Notes under the pieces: model-generated
Database searches by the model: none
What the model was told of the DNA's origin: nothing
What the model saw: only the letters and a program-made list of their open reading frames with translations
Assembly (NCBI GenBank): GCA_017591395.1
Contig: WEDG01000471.1
Span: 124,001 to 188,000, forward strand
DNA: 64,000 nt
Direction of reading: 5' to 3'
DNA from: Schistocephalus solidus
Lineage: Eukaryota; Platyhelminthes; Cestoda; Diphyllobothriidea; Diphyllobothriidae
Translations under genes and position numbers: made by a program
Shown here: one piece after another, positions 23,201-34,020 of the stretch
Layout of the letters: every line of letters starts with the position of its first letter
Position numbering within the stretch: position 1 is the first letter of the stretch

Positions 23201-24765
23201 CCAATTCGCATGCTCAAAACATTATTTGTAAGATTTTTTATGAAATCCAACACAAATCCCGTTGTTCTACGATTAATTTAGTGGAAAAAAACTACTATCG
23301 TCTGTCATGGACGTGCTCATGAAGTGCGCGAACAAATATTTTTTAAGGAAAACTTGAATCTAATGTGTGAAAAATTCCTAGAATTGACCTTTATCCAGCA
23401 TATTATATTATAACTTTTACGGTAGGTTTACGGTTATAATGGCTAACTGGTTAAGCATGATTCAGTTAGTAAAAAAAGGATTAATTGGTTTTTGCGTTTT
23501 AGTTCACACTTTTCATATAGTGCCATTAGACTTGGAAAATTTAAAAGGAAAATTGTAGTTTTACTTGTTTGCAGAAGAGTAAAATCTTAGACGTAACGAG
23601 TCAGTGTCGAGGCGAACATACTTTACGAAAAGCACAGTTATTCAGCGACATCTTCAAACTGCATGTTGTCTGTTTCTCAGGGCACGCAAACTGCCGGCAA
23701 CTAAAGCAGATTAAGTAACCTTGTTAAATCGCACTGTCCAATTTTCTTTTTTCAGTTACCTTCTACCCTTAAAATACACGAGATCTCTTGACTTGCTTTG
23801 TGAATCCCCGCAAATTACCTGACAGACTTTGAAATGGAAAGGATACGTGTCTCCGCTAATGACATGAATCTTCACAAGTTAATCCGGATGAAAATGATAG
23901 GGCAGTAAGCGGTGGTATTGCTGTCGTGTCCTGTCAACAATCGGCACACTTCTCCCAAATAATCGGCTTCTTATTTAATCACACGGGTTTAATGTAGGTT
24001 GGACTGCTAGAGGCTCTAACCCAAATTTGTACACTGCTAAAGATCCCAGGTGGTGAACAGACGTTAAAAAATTAACTGAAGGACCACAGCTAAAAATTGG
24101 GGAAATTTTTAAAAGCCATGTTTTTACCCCTTTTGATATTTGCCCTGGATACATAAGCTACGAAATATTTGGTAGATTTTGTCAATTCTTCTCATTCAGA
24201 TTATGCGATCATAAAAAGAAAACAATGACTAACCACTCCAAGATTGAACGTCATGCCGACCATAGCTTCGTTTCCAATTGGGCGAAAACGTACCCCGAGC
24301 TCCACATTGCCGTTTCAGGTTATTTATCAACGTTTGGCCGCACATAATTCGTGGGGGGTCATTTGGATCCTCTACGGTGCGCTTTCTTACCAGCCCTCCA
24401 GCCGAATGATGGTCATCAGGCACGTCAACATTCGGCCAAGAACCGGCAAACGGGGCCTCGCGCTCCGATAAAAAGCGTCTCAGTGTGAGCAGTTGGGTCA
24501 GTGGTCTCACAGAACGTGCTGCGGAGGAATCAATCCAACTGAAGACCAAGAAAGTTACAAAGATGAGACGTAACGGCAGGGAACGCCCCAAGAAGTGCCG
24601 ACATGTGGAGGAGGCCGTCACATTTGAGGATGACACCGAAAAGGAAGAAGGTGAGGAAGACAATAAGGAAGGAGGGGACGAAGATGAGACGGGAAAGGAG
24701 GAGGAGGAGGAGGAGGAGGAGACGAGGAAGGGGAGGTTAGATTTAACGTATGAGCAGCTCCACAT
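20298..24765 (-). CDS. Insulin-like peptide precursor, two exons
   Basis: Exons are 24765-24234 and 20449-20298, joined in phase 1 (donor G|GTTAGT, acceptor TTTTTTTAG|AT), giving 227 residues. In order: a Ser-rich N-terminus; a hydrophobic segment at residues 63-78 (LPLRLIFVTFLVFSW) that may be the signal peptide; a propeptide ending RKR (127-129); the B chain with CGQTLINNLKRQCGARG (Cys142 and Cys154, canonical C-x11-C); KR at 165-166; a C peptide of about 22 residues; KR at 189-190; and the A chain ending QCCCLGCTNAYLEGFC (CC-x3-C-x8-C, canonical) and a stop. Insulin-family hormones signal through receptor tyrosine kinases. The extra cysteines (Cys196 and the third of CCC) could form a fourth disulfide. 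The start is uncertain: an in-frame TGA lies 15 bases before the first ATG, but a good acceptor at 24538 could instead join an upstream exon. Confidence 0.9.
20450..24233. other. Intron of the insulin-like gene
   Basis: A 3,784-bp intron bounded by GTTAGT and TTTTTTTAG on the minus strand. It holds no recognisable nested gene; the plus frame at 22510-22830 (106 codons) has no motif. Near 22385-22450 (ctgaagacagcatcaatagc then caaaacgtctgaaac) there is a possible PLE 3'-end relic. Confidence 0.6.
24690..24725. repeat. GAG/CTC trinucleotide run inside exon 1 of the insulin-like gene
   Basis: Read on the minus strand, the CTC run encodes the poly-Ser tract near residues 16-23 of the precursor. 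The repeat-rich plus frame 24485-24967 (Glu-rich) is the antisense shadow. Confidence 0.75.
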
Positions 24766-24959
24766 GGATGCTCGGGGTCAGACTGCAGTGTGGGTTGCCT
24801 CAACAGTCCGACTCTTATACTTTCCGCCGTGGGAAGCCAAGCGGCCACATGTGTCCAAAGGCGACAGAGATTGGCGACCCTGTGCCCAATCTTTTTCCTC
24901 AGAACGCCACGCTCGCAATGTGGTAGTATTGAGCCGGGGTGGAGGGAGAGAGATGGGAA

Positions 24960-25090
24960 TGACGTAGCTCCCCTCTGCCACCACCCTCCCCCCCCCTCCC
25001 TGCTGGCGAACATGTGTGCATTCACACCGAAAACCGTGTAATGACGCCTTAACGCGCGCGAGCACGCAAGCGCGCATGCGCACATAATGC
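24960..25090 (-). promoter_or_regulatory. GC-rich, CpG-bearing block upstream of the insulin-like gene
   Basis: The AT-rich surroundings give way to a pyrimidine run (ccaccctccccccccctccc) and then an alternating block gcgcgcgagcacgcaagcgc followed by gcatgcgcac. It lies 200-300 bases before the first ATG on the gene's strand, so a core promoter or 5'UTR is possible. No TATA box was identified. The role is inference from position and composition. Confidence 0.3.
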
Positions 25091-26641
25091 CTGCCTGCGG
25101 TGTGCCATAACCAAATTACTGCACATCGCTACATAAGGTTCTTGGCCGTCTTTTAGCTGCCAAATAATTAAATGAGCAGATAATGCGCGGGCCTGTGTAA
25201 TTGCGCCGCAAATTACATAAAGTATTTTTTAGCCCCAGTAAACATCCTCCGCGCATAATTATCTAACGAAATTTTTTTTCAATTTTTATTCGCCATTTTA
25301 CTCTCTTTATTTGAAAGACGCAGAGGTTAGCTAATTAAGAAGTGTCATTTAGATGTTCGATAGGGTTAGTCTTCATAAACGCAGGTAGTAATTTTTTTAA
25401 TGTTACGGAAATGCTTTTTTTAACCCAACATAAAAGTGCTAAATGCGCATTATTATAGGGCTATGTATTTGGTAAATTCAGTTCTAAACTTGTCATTACT
25501 TTGCTGGGGCGGTCGCAGGGCAGCAACTTCGGGATCCAATGTGTATCTGCAAATGATAAATGAGTTTTTATATTTGTAATGTGTACAAGTACTCTAGGAA
25601 AAAGTGCACCTTAGTAATAATTTTGAGAGTACATCGGCAGGCCCAATAAATTCACAGCCTAATATGTTACTTATCGTCAGATATCCCTCTGGGCCTGCAG
25701 GTTTTTGGCTGTATCTCGATATACTAAAAACACAAGTTTGAGTCATAAAACAGGTTCAACTATTAAACCAATAGCAGACATACGATGTCCACTTTAAATG
25801 TCTGTTTACTGTTTACGAAATCGAAGGCTCATGACGTCTGGAACTGTCAATAAGTCAGGATCTGCTGAAGAGACAGTTTACGACAGTATTAAGCAGAATT
25901 TTGCAGATTCACAAAAAATTTATATCAGGGAGCAAAATGCACAATAAGATTTACTCTCATCACCACATGGAGCAGAACACAAAACTCCGAAAACCGTTTT
26001 GTCTAGAACTTGAGTAGTAAAGGTTCGTATCAAGGGAAAAAACAATTTTTAACACAGAATCCGAAAACTGCTGCACTAAATTTGCAAGATAATGGTACTT
26101 ATCCAAATGTGGCATTTGTAAAATAGGAGTATTCGAGCTTACTCAGCACATGTACGTACCCAGGGTCTGTGGAGTTCCTTTAAGTACAACCTATGCATTA
26201 GTTACTTTGATTAATGCTTGCAACTTTAGCTTTGGTGACGGCAGATAGAAACGCTGGAGATAAACGCCCTTATACTGTATACGAAGCACTTAGACTCATC
26301 TGCGATAGCACTCAAAGTTATGAATCATCACAGCTGTCTCTACGAATGGCAACGAACGGCAATCTTTAAAGTCAACTAAGCAAAATAAGAACCATCAAGA
26401 GTGAGCAGAAATAGCTGCGTTTCACGAAATATATTTTCTGATCTTACCTATTATTGGCCCTACGTAACCATTCTTTTGAAAATCTTCTTTGTGGTTGAAA
26501 TTGGGAGCCGTAAATCCGGCATTTTTGTTCATTCTCAACGTTTCCACTAGTGCAGCAAACACTTCCCCATAATCTCCCTCAATTCTATTAAAAATAAACT
26601 TTATTTAACCAATGTTTGATAGTCCTGATCGAAAACGCAAG
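25091..26641. other. Intergenic stretch upstream of the insulin-like gene
   Basis: AT-rich sequence with no coding motif on either strand. Confidence 0.4.
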
Positions 26642-26918
26642 ACGACAAACCCGTAGCGCAGTGGATTAGGGCGTTAGGCTTCTAATCAACATGTCTCGGG
26701 TTCGTGTTTTCGGCTGGAGCCCCTCGTGCGATTGAGTATATTTCGATGGTAGCGGCTACTATATCATAAATGGCCAATTGATTGTACCTAGTCTTTGTCG
26801 GCACTGTTCATCTGCCTTTAATACTGGACACTGTGTGGCTGTTGGAGGGGCAGGCAAGTGCACTCCAAAGCTGAACGGAACAAACGAGTCCCGTAGCCTA
26901 TTGGTGAGCGTTCATCAG
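26642..26918 (+). mobile_element. tRNA-derived SINE, near full length
   Basis: The tRNA head acgacaaacccgtagcgcag and ctcgggttcgtgttttcggc (box B) is followed by a weak body with tagtctttgtcggcactgtt. The family tail gaacggaacaaacgagtccc and ttggtgagcgttcatcagg closes it. The 72-codon frame at 26778 is its translation. Confidence 0.75.
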
Positions 26919-28259
26919 GCAAAATTGAATCTGTTAACTGAGCGAGTTTTACTGTTTTTAAACTTGCTGATAGCAAGTCCAGTTACCCTTGGCTAGCGTA
27001 AAAGATTCCTTCACGGGCCTAAAACACAGGAGCACCGATGTTTCCCGACTACTGCAAACAGACGAATATTATATCGGAACGACCGGGCAAGCAGACAGAT
27101 GTATAAGGCCTATCAGCTCATATGACCTACGGAAATGTTTTTGTGGCGTTAACTCGGTGTATTTAAACAGGATGTAGTTTAGATGTTTCACTGTGCGTTC
27201 GCTCGTTCGCAGCTTTTCGAAAAGTTGTTCTGATCTGTTGGTGTAACTTGCTCAGAAAGAAAACTTTGTCCACCCGCCTTCAAACTACAAAACCGCTTCG
27301 AACTACTACCTCTTTTATGTTTTTTCTGATTTGCACTTTTGAAATTTCTTTAACTTGTTCTATAATGAAGATGCGATCTCTTGTCCAAAATTGGCATCTT
27401 TTCCTTGTGAGCCGCATGCCGGAACTCTTGTCTTCGATCGGTAATTAGGACTGCGTAACCTTGAGAACGAGTGGTCAAAACGATTCTGCTATAGTAGCTA
27501 AGCTTTGCTACGCAGTCATAGATGGGTAGTTTTAACTCGTAAAATTTTTCCTTTCCTTTGATTTTAGTCAGTTTGGCACACATTTCAATCTCCTTGTAAT
27601 CTACGTTTCCGGTTCTTGTTCACAAAGCTACCAGCTGGTCTTATCAGTGTTTTGAGTGAAATAAAAGTATTAGATAGAAATTGAATCAGCGACAGCCAAT
27701 TTGACATTATTATCTCACAGTTATTTTTAGAATAAAAAGGCCCCAAATAGTTTCTTTTATCAGGCAATTGATGCATAGTGATGACTGTATCGATGACGTC
27801 CCGACTAGAATTTTGTCAGATACAGAAGGCTAGCATTTAAAAATCCTTTTAAATTATGTACCGAAGAAAACAATGAGACTTTGGAAGTACAAAGTTAACC
27901 GTTCTTTCACTACAAAATAGTCACTAGCCTCTTGCCTGCACACTTATACATGGATTTGTTTCGATGACGCGGTAACTGGCAGAGGATTTTAAAAATTCGA
28001 TATTATTATCAATAGCGAATCTAGTTGTCTACTGAAGATGTTTTTGGTCATAAGGTGCATTTCAGGAATATGGGCGATCTTTGGAGTAGCGGAATCAATT
28101 TTACTACTGTTTTATATTACTTGGAGACCGTCTAATAATTTTCCTCCCTGTTCAAATGTTATATATGGCATTTAACTTCCAATAGGGCTCAATATAAGAT
28201 AGTGATTTCTGAAGACAACTTCCCGAAAACCTATTTACTCTCGCTAAATTTACATCAAC
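26919..28259. other. Unassigned stretch
   Basis: Short frames at 26989-27177, 27248-27448 and 27350-27776 carry no recognisable domain. Confidence 0.35.
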
Positions 28260-28660
28260 TCTGTGCCCATATTAGGCCACCGGGTTAAGGCGGGTGTTTA
28301 GAGAAATTGCGTAATATCGGTCGTTTACTGCAAATGGTAGGTAGGGATACGGGGAGGGATAAGGAAGAGGGAAGATATGGAAAATTGCGTGTGGTTAGCA
28401 CGCGAATTGCCCTTCGGCCATAGTGAATGCGGCGTTTGCACAAGGTTTCGCTAGGTGCACAATACCAGTTTGCGTATCACGATTACGGCCACTGGGGTAT
28501 TTGCTGGCAGACGCTTTCTTGGTGGTTTTTGATATTTCCGCGAGACTGTAATGCACTCGAAAAGCTTCCTTGGGACCCATACCTACAAGGAGAACCTTGG
28601 CTGCATTCCTAAATTCCTCCTTTTTAGTCACACATACTGCTCATCTTAACTCTAATCATT
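28260..28660 (-). other. GC-richer block with a 78-codon open frame of unknown nature
   Basis: The minus frame 28631-28395 has a coding-like composition (Lys/Ala-rich, for example EFRNAAKVLLVGMGPKEAF and PSGRNRDTQTGIVHLAKPC), unlike the AT-rich surroundings. No family was recognised. It could be a decayed retroelement ORF or an isolated exon. No strong splice pair was assigned. Confidence 0.25.
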
Positions 28661-30049
28661 ACATAACCAGATAATACCGACTGTCTCCGCTCATAGTAGA
28701 TGCCCTATCCCGTGAATTTACATGGATTTCATTAAAAACGGCCTGTTACGCGATATCAGCTCACGCTTCGTCCCACAAATGTCTTACGGCCGTAAAGGAG
28801 CGACTGTTTGTAATAAGAAGGCATATTATGATTTACAAGTTTGTATTTAATTATGTAAAAAATTCATTGTTTTGTAAAAGTAGTAGATTCTAAAAACAGG
28901 AAAAATCAGTGGTACTAAATAAACTAAAGTTTTAAATGCAAAGGAAGACCGTCCATGCAAAAAATGAGTGAGTTAAGTAGCAAAAGTAGAATTACGTTCA
29001 AAACTCATCCTTTTCTGAATTTCACACATCCATATTCTTGCAAATTACGTGCAATATGAAGAAAGGTCATTACCAAGCGGCCTAAATTTTGCATGTATAT
29101 TCCAACAGGATTTCATGAAAATCGGTGGGTTTTCTTCCATGTTTACATTGCTTAAGTGTGTTTGACCAAGGCAAACACATTTTTGCTTAATTGCGCTGAT
29201 ACGGGCATCACAAGGATTAAATAATTTATAAGGTCACATGTTGACATGCTGGTCACTGACTAATAAATTTAAGTAGAAATGATGGGTCCAATCTTAAACG
29301 TACCATTACGGGTGTTCAATTACGATGTGCTTCGGTTCGCCAATAAAATATTGGTGAAAAATTAACAATTTTCAGTTTTTTTATCTGATTGCCCATAAAT
29401 TTAGATTCTCTTTTATTTGATCACCAAGCCTTTCAAAATAAGTTGCTTCTTAAAACGATTTACCCCAATTATTTGTTTTGAGTCATTCCTTCTAATGTAG
29501 ATGGCCATTTGCGTTTATTTGAACACTCACACAAATATGAAAACTCGTTGTCGAAAAACGTGAACGCCCACATCAGAATTGTGTAATTAATATGACTATG
29601 ATCAATATACAAACCTTACCTCTCTAAAAATATTTAAGTAAGATATTTCTTCGTCGAATATCTGCATACGTAAAAACTTCCCAAGGTCAACTCAAGGAAA
29701 CATTGGGGACTTCTGACCAGCTTTCGACTTCACTGAAAATTAGGGATCCAATATCTGCGGAAAATGAAAGAAATCATTTATTTATTTCTATTGGAGCGTT
29801 TTGCGTTATAATTTGTTACTCTTTTTGTCCCGCTTTAAAATTTTAAATGAGCATCAGAGTGACCGAATATATACTGAGATTTAGCGAAAAAATAACATGC
29901 TTCTGCCCTTTCCGTTTCATTTTTCCGTATTCGTTTATGGCCACCTGCATATAGAAATTGGCTGAACATCCTTCGCCTATGCCTTGACAGAGAAAATTAA
30001 TGGTGTGTCATGGATTCTTATAGATATGCCTGCTTACGGTCCTAATTAT
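28661..30049. other. AT-rich intergenic stretch
   Basis: Nothing recognised on either strand. Confidence 0.4.
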
Positions 30050-30580
30050 CTTGTGGTAAAATGAAGTACAGTTAGACAAGTTTATCCCTAAATTTTTGGT
30101 ATAAATTGTCACAGATTTACAAAACTGAATTTTTAAATTGAATTTATCCTTGTTTTTCTTAACACAATGTGATGTTTCATTTCGGAATTTACCTGATTTT
30201 CGTGAATGCCAAACTCAATTTTTCTGTTTATTGAATATATACATTTATAGACGAATATTGCTGGCAAAGACAAGGTAGACTGAAAATGTTTCAAACTTAT
30301 TAATATTCGTTAAAATTACAACACAAAGAAAAAGATTATTTTGATTCGTAGCTTTAAATCGTAGAAAAACTCATGTAAATCAAGAAATGTTGGATCTTGC
30401 TTCAGATGGTCCCGATTTTCTTTTAATAAAACGACCTAAAATTAAATTTTCCATATTTAACAGCTTTCTGTGCATAAATTCAGTACAACAAACAAAAATA
30501 ACACCATCAAATGTGTGTCATGATCCACCTCAAATTTTTATTTCAACCTTTTATGAGATAGGCAATCTACTTTATCGTCC
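30050..30580 (+). repeat. Old dispersed repeat, partner of 19390-19815
   Basis: It shares the block order listed for 19390-19815, including aatttacctgattttcgtga, gatggtcccgattttctttt, cagctttctgtgcataaatt and the terminal tttatgagataggcaatcta. The spacing of blocks is similar in both, so they descend from one element. Confidence 0.6.
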
Positions 30581-31099
30581 CGTATTCTCCTTCGTCCACT
30601 TTCGTGAAGCATTGAACACAACTCAATCTCTTTAGTCCCGCACGTATTTAGGCAACCTCGTGAACCCATGGCTTTAGCATCGTGATGCACGTTTATCGAA
30701 AACAACAGTAAACTCTTCCACCAATCCTCTGAATTCTTCAATCTTCATTTTCGATCATACCTACTGATTTCTGTTTCAATTTAGTTTTTTTTACCTAACT
30801 AGTGTGCACTTCTTACACTTAAGGTAAATTAAATTACGACTGGCTGACGTCAATGACTTGGTTCTAATTTTTTGAAGCTTGTCAATCAAAACTCTGCGTC
30901 GCTTAACTTTTGAAAGCCGGTATGAAATACCCAGTCTGAGGGCTTATGGGCAATAATTCTTCCATTTTATCCTTCGTTATATATTTTATCAGTTATATGT
31001 TCTTATTTCGCCTTATTTCGCCTTTGGAAAATCAACCACACGATGGAGGTTAACTTTTAAAAAAGCACTGGCAAACAAACAGGTGCATGGTATGACTTT

Positions 31100-31330
31100 C
31101 TGTGGGGCCAACACATAGATTGGGCGCCACTGTTGGGGAGTATGATGTAAGGCCAAATTCGTGCGCGAATTTGGTTTTTTTCGCCGAAGGGCATTGCAGG
31201 GAGAACTTGCTGCGTCCCCGTTTATGTGCGCAAAAAAACCGCTGGTTGAGGCGAGTCTATCACCGGAGACGTTCGCATGTCACGCGCGTGCGTAGGCCGA
31301 GTTCTGAAGAATAATGTCGGATCAGGCGCA
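31100..31330 (+). mobile_element. GC-rich block, possible solo LTR of a retrotransposon
   Basis: It begins near tgttggggagtatgatgtaa, contains a perfect 9-bp hairpin (31153-31161 with 31166-31174) followed by T7, and then a GC-rich body (gttgaggcgagtctatcacc, ggagacgttcgcatgtcacg). The TG start and abrupt composition change suggest an LTR or other mobile-element end. The 3' boundary and any target duplication were not found, so this is tentative. Confidence 0.3.
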
Positions 31331-32149
31331 GTCTTCACACATAAATGGATAAGTACTTTAGTACACGCTTTATATAGTTGGGTTTTATTTAGAGAAGAGA
31401 ATAATATTGCAACGAGAATAAAACAGAAGCGTACACCAAAAATGCAGCATCGTCTGTCGCTAAATTGCACTAGAAAAATTCCGCACTGTTATGTTTTTAA
31501 AGTAAATACTAGGTGCTTTTATCTTTTAGCAGAATATTTTATGAATACAATTCGTCTTCTAAGTGCGCTTTGTATGTTTACTGAGGCCAGCTTGTAAGGC
31601 TTCTTTGAGCAATCTCATTTTATTGCCTTTTTCCTGTTTTGTCAGCACGAGGTGAGAGATGCAGGCGATGTATGCCATTCAGGGCCGAATCACGGAGAAC
31701 ATTTTCCTGGACCTTCCAGTACTTGCTAATGGTCAGCTAGCCTTCTAGTTAAATCCCAGAGTCCGATTCAGAACGTAACCAATATCTCACCCTTCAAATG
31801 AAAGTTTGTTAATTTAAAACGTCAAGATGTTACATATCTACCCGAGGCCACCATACGCGAAACGTGTCCTTTTGAGTTCTTTATATTCTCTAGTTCCTTG
31901 TTATATTGCGAGGTTTGAAACTCCTATTGAGTAAAACACAGTAGCTGTCCTTTTAAGTGGACAAAGGTTCCCATGGGCGAAAAATCATTTTTTATTGGAA
32001 TTTCTGAAAAGAACGCTAATTGAATGTCAAAACAGGTAATCCACACGACAGACATCATTGCATCCCATTGGAACACCAGACCCGCGGTGTTCACTGGTAT
32101 TAGAACTCTAAGAAACAAGTGAAAATTTAGTTTATCCATCAGACTAGAG
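31331..32149. other. Unassigned stretch
   Basis: The frames at 31277-31597 and 31924-32160 lack motifs; nothing else was recognised. Confidence 0.35.
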
Positions 32150-32405
32150 GACATGCTCACGACATCATGCCTTGGGGATCAATCCAGAGCCCTCGTGGGG
32201 AGACGCACAAAACGATTGTTACTTCTGATGGTAGAAACACTGGGAAAAAAACAAGGGAGAGTGGAATGGGCCACTGCTGGCTTATTAGCCATTTTCAGTC
32301 AGCCATACCAAGTTTCAGCCTTCAATGACTTGGGATTTGAATGCAGATTATCTGATCAATTAGTAGTTTAATGTCCAGTGGCCTTCCATTGAGCTAATGT
32401 TCTGT
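32150..32405 (-). mobile_element. tRNA-derived SINE, diverged copy
   Basis: Read on the plus strand, the family body appears as aatgggccactgctggctta, then ttagccattttcagtcagcc and ataccaa. It is followed by the reverse of a degenerate tRNA head ending cattgagctaatgttctg. Confidence 0.6.
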
Positions 32406-32442
32406 TTATTATCAGTTACAATAGATAAAAAGACCAGATTTG

Positions 32443-32625
32443 AAAGGATGTTCACCGATCAGGACTCGAGGTCTGCTCGTTCCGCTGCGTCTTTGGGCTC
32501 AAAGAAGAGCCCTTGCATACAGTTCCACAGCGATCAGTTATGGTACAGGATGGAATGCCAGCAACTATAAAAGAGCCTGTGCTGCCCGTTTCTGGTTTAT
32601 CAAACATCATCAGCTAGTCATTCCC
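32443..32625 (-). mobile_element. SINE fragment
   Basis: Starts with the family tail (gatgttcaccgatcaggact) and ends in the body (gtttctggtttatcaaacat then catcagctagtcattccc). The tRNA head is missing. It sits 40 bases from the copy at 32150-32405 in the same orientation. Confidence 0.55.
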
Positions 32626-32639
32626 ATAGGCTAGTAAAT

Positions 32640-33419
32640 GAGCAAAATTTAGGGCTGGTGATTTGCAGTCAAATTAAAATCGATATGTTAACGGAATTCC
32701 CGCATAACTGGAGAAGATGTCAAAATTGGAACATATCTGCGAAATCTGATAAATGCAGCTCCTGTATCCCTAGCTGCTTATCAAGTCCTGTTGGGATAAC
32801 TGATATTTTTTAACAGAGGGCGTTGACAATTTTTTACACAGAGGACAAAAAGCTTTCTTGCTGCGATATAATTTTTAAATATTACATCATTTTGAATTCA
32901 GTCACTAATAAATATTCTGATTACTAGCTGCAGGTAACCGTTTTCATAATCATATTTACATTTTTTGGTTTTTCTCGTTCAATGAAAGGGGCTTCTCCTA
33001 TTTTGAGCCCTCATAAAATTGTCAATATCTAATGTATGTTTATAAAACTTTGGAAAACGTCACAGCACGAGTTCCGTTTGCTTTTTAACCTACAGAAGCT
33101 TCTGTGATTAATTTAGGTAAAGATAGTCTGAATAAACGCCCTTGTCATCGAAAAACACCTTGCTCTTATTTTTCTGATGCCATCCCCTGGAAAACTTTAA
33201 AAAGATTCCGATGTGACAACATAAATTCGATAGTTCACAGAAATGTTCATTTGTAGGTACTATGTTTCTAATTTTATTTTTTTCAGCAAGTCAAATTTTG
33301 GAGTTGTGATAATTCACATTGAAAACTTCAAAATACAATTTGGTGAGTTGACTTTAACTTTCGATAAAATTTCGTCAGGCCCTTACATTTGTATCACTAT
33401 ATAAGGTTTGGGGAGGGGG
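32640..33419. other. AT-rich intergenic stretch
   Basis: No coding or repeat signature was recognised. Confidence 0.4.
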
Positions 33420-33558
33420 TCTGCAGAAATAAAAGTGCGGTTCGACTTCATATCATCGTCAGAGGCCACCGGGACAGCTGTAGGCAACTGAATCGGTGGC
33501 TTTCAGCAATGGTAATTGTAGCGCCTGTATAAAGTTCTTCCGGGCGCAAAGAACCGGT

Positions 33559-34020
33559 TTACGTAGCCTGATTGCAGCCGCTTCTGGCGCTGTCCAAGGA
33601 ATATGGAATAGCTTGTGGGACTTTGTAAATCCCCAGGAAGGCTTCTTTTGAATCTATGCGATGATCCGTGCCCGCCATATGCGCGAGAATACAGCTGTTT
33701 ATGGTCTTTGTTTGACCCTTTCCTAACAATGCTGGGAGGTGTTCGTTTATCCTTTTGGACAAATTCCAGCTTGTGCGATCAGTCTCTTTTGCCCCAACGC
33801 AGCGGGTAAAGAAATATATGCACGTAGATGTGGTCTGGGCTGGCAGTTTGTCATTGCCCTCTCCGTATACGATGGAAGTAGTCGAGAACAATGCATGGGC
33901 GTCAGCTGCTGGAAAGGATTTTGATACAGCCTGACTTTGGTGCCTTCTTAAAAGTTCACTTGACGCATCAGCTTTAAATGGGACCCTGATGAAAATTATT
34001 TTCTTGCTCGCCATTAGCAC
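33559..34020 (-). pseudogene. PLE2 GIY-YIG endonuclease domain, degenerate
   Basis: The 153-codon open frame ends with LSKRINEHLPALLGKGQTK, INSCILAHMAGTDHRID and KEAFLGIYKVP. These are characteristic of PLE C-terminal GIY-YIG domains. The GIY and YIG tripeptides are decayed (CIYFF and VGAKE stand in their place). The domain overlaps the RT frame by 7 bases, in a different frame, so a frameshift lies near 34017. Confidence 0.75.

Noticed and set aside
23597..23698. Cysteine-rich minus-strand segment with a C-x8-C spacing, first considered as the insulin A chain
   Set aside because: It lacks the CC-x3-C motif, and its acceptor phase does not match exon 1. The segment at 20298-20449 matches in motif, phase and dibasic site.
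24485..24967. 160-codon Glu-rich plus-strand frame, and 24618-25085 minus-strand Pro-rich frame
   Set aside because: Both are shadows of the hormone exon and its CTC/GAG tract in other frames; they lack motifs and splice context.
31153..31181. Bacterial-type intrinsic terminator (perfect hairpin plus T7)
   Set aside because: The context is eukaryotic with no bacterial gene nearby; it is kept only as part of the LTR-like block.
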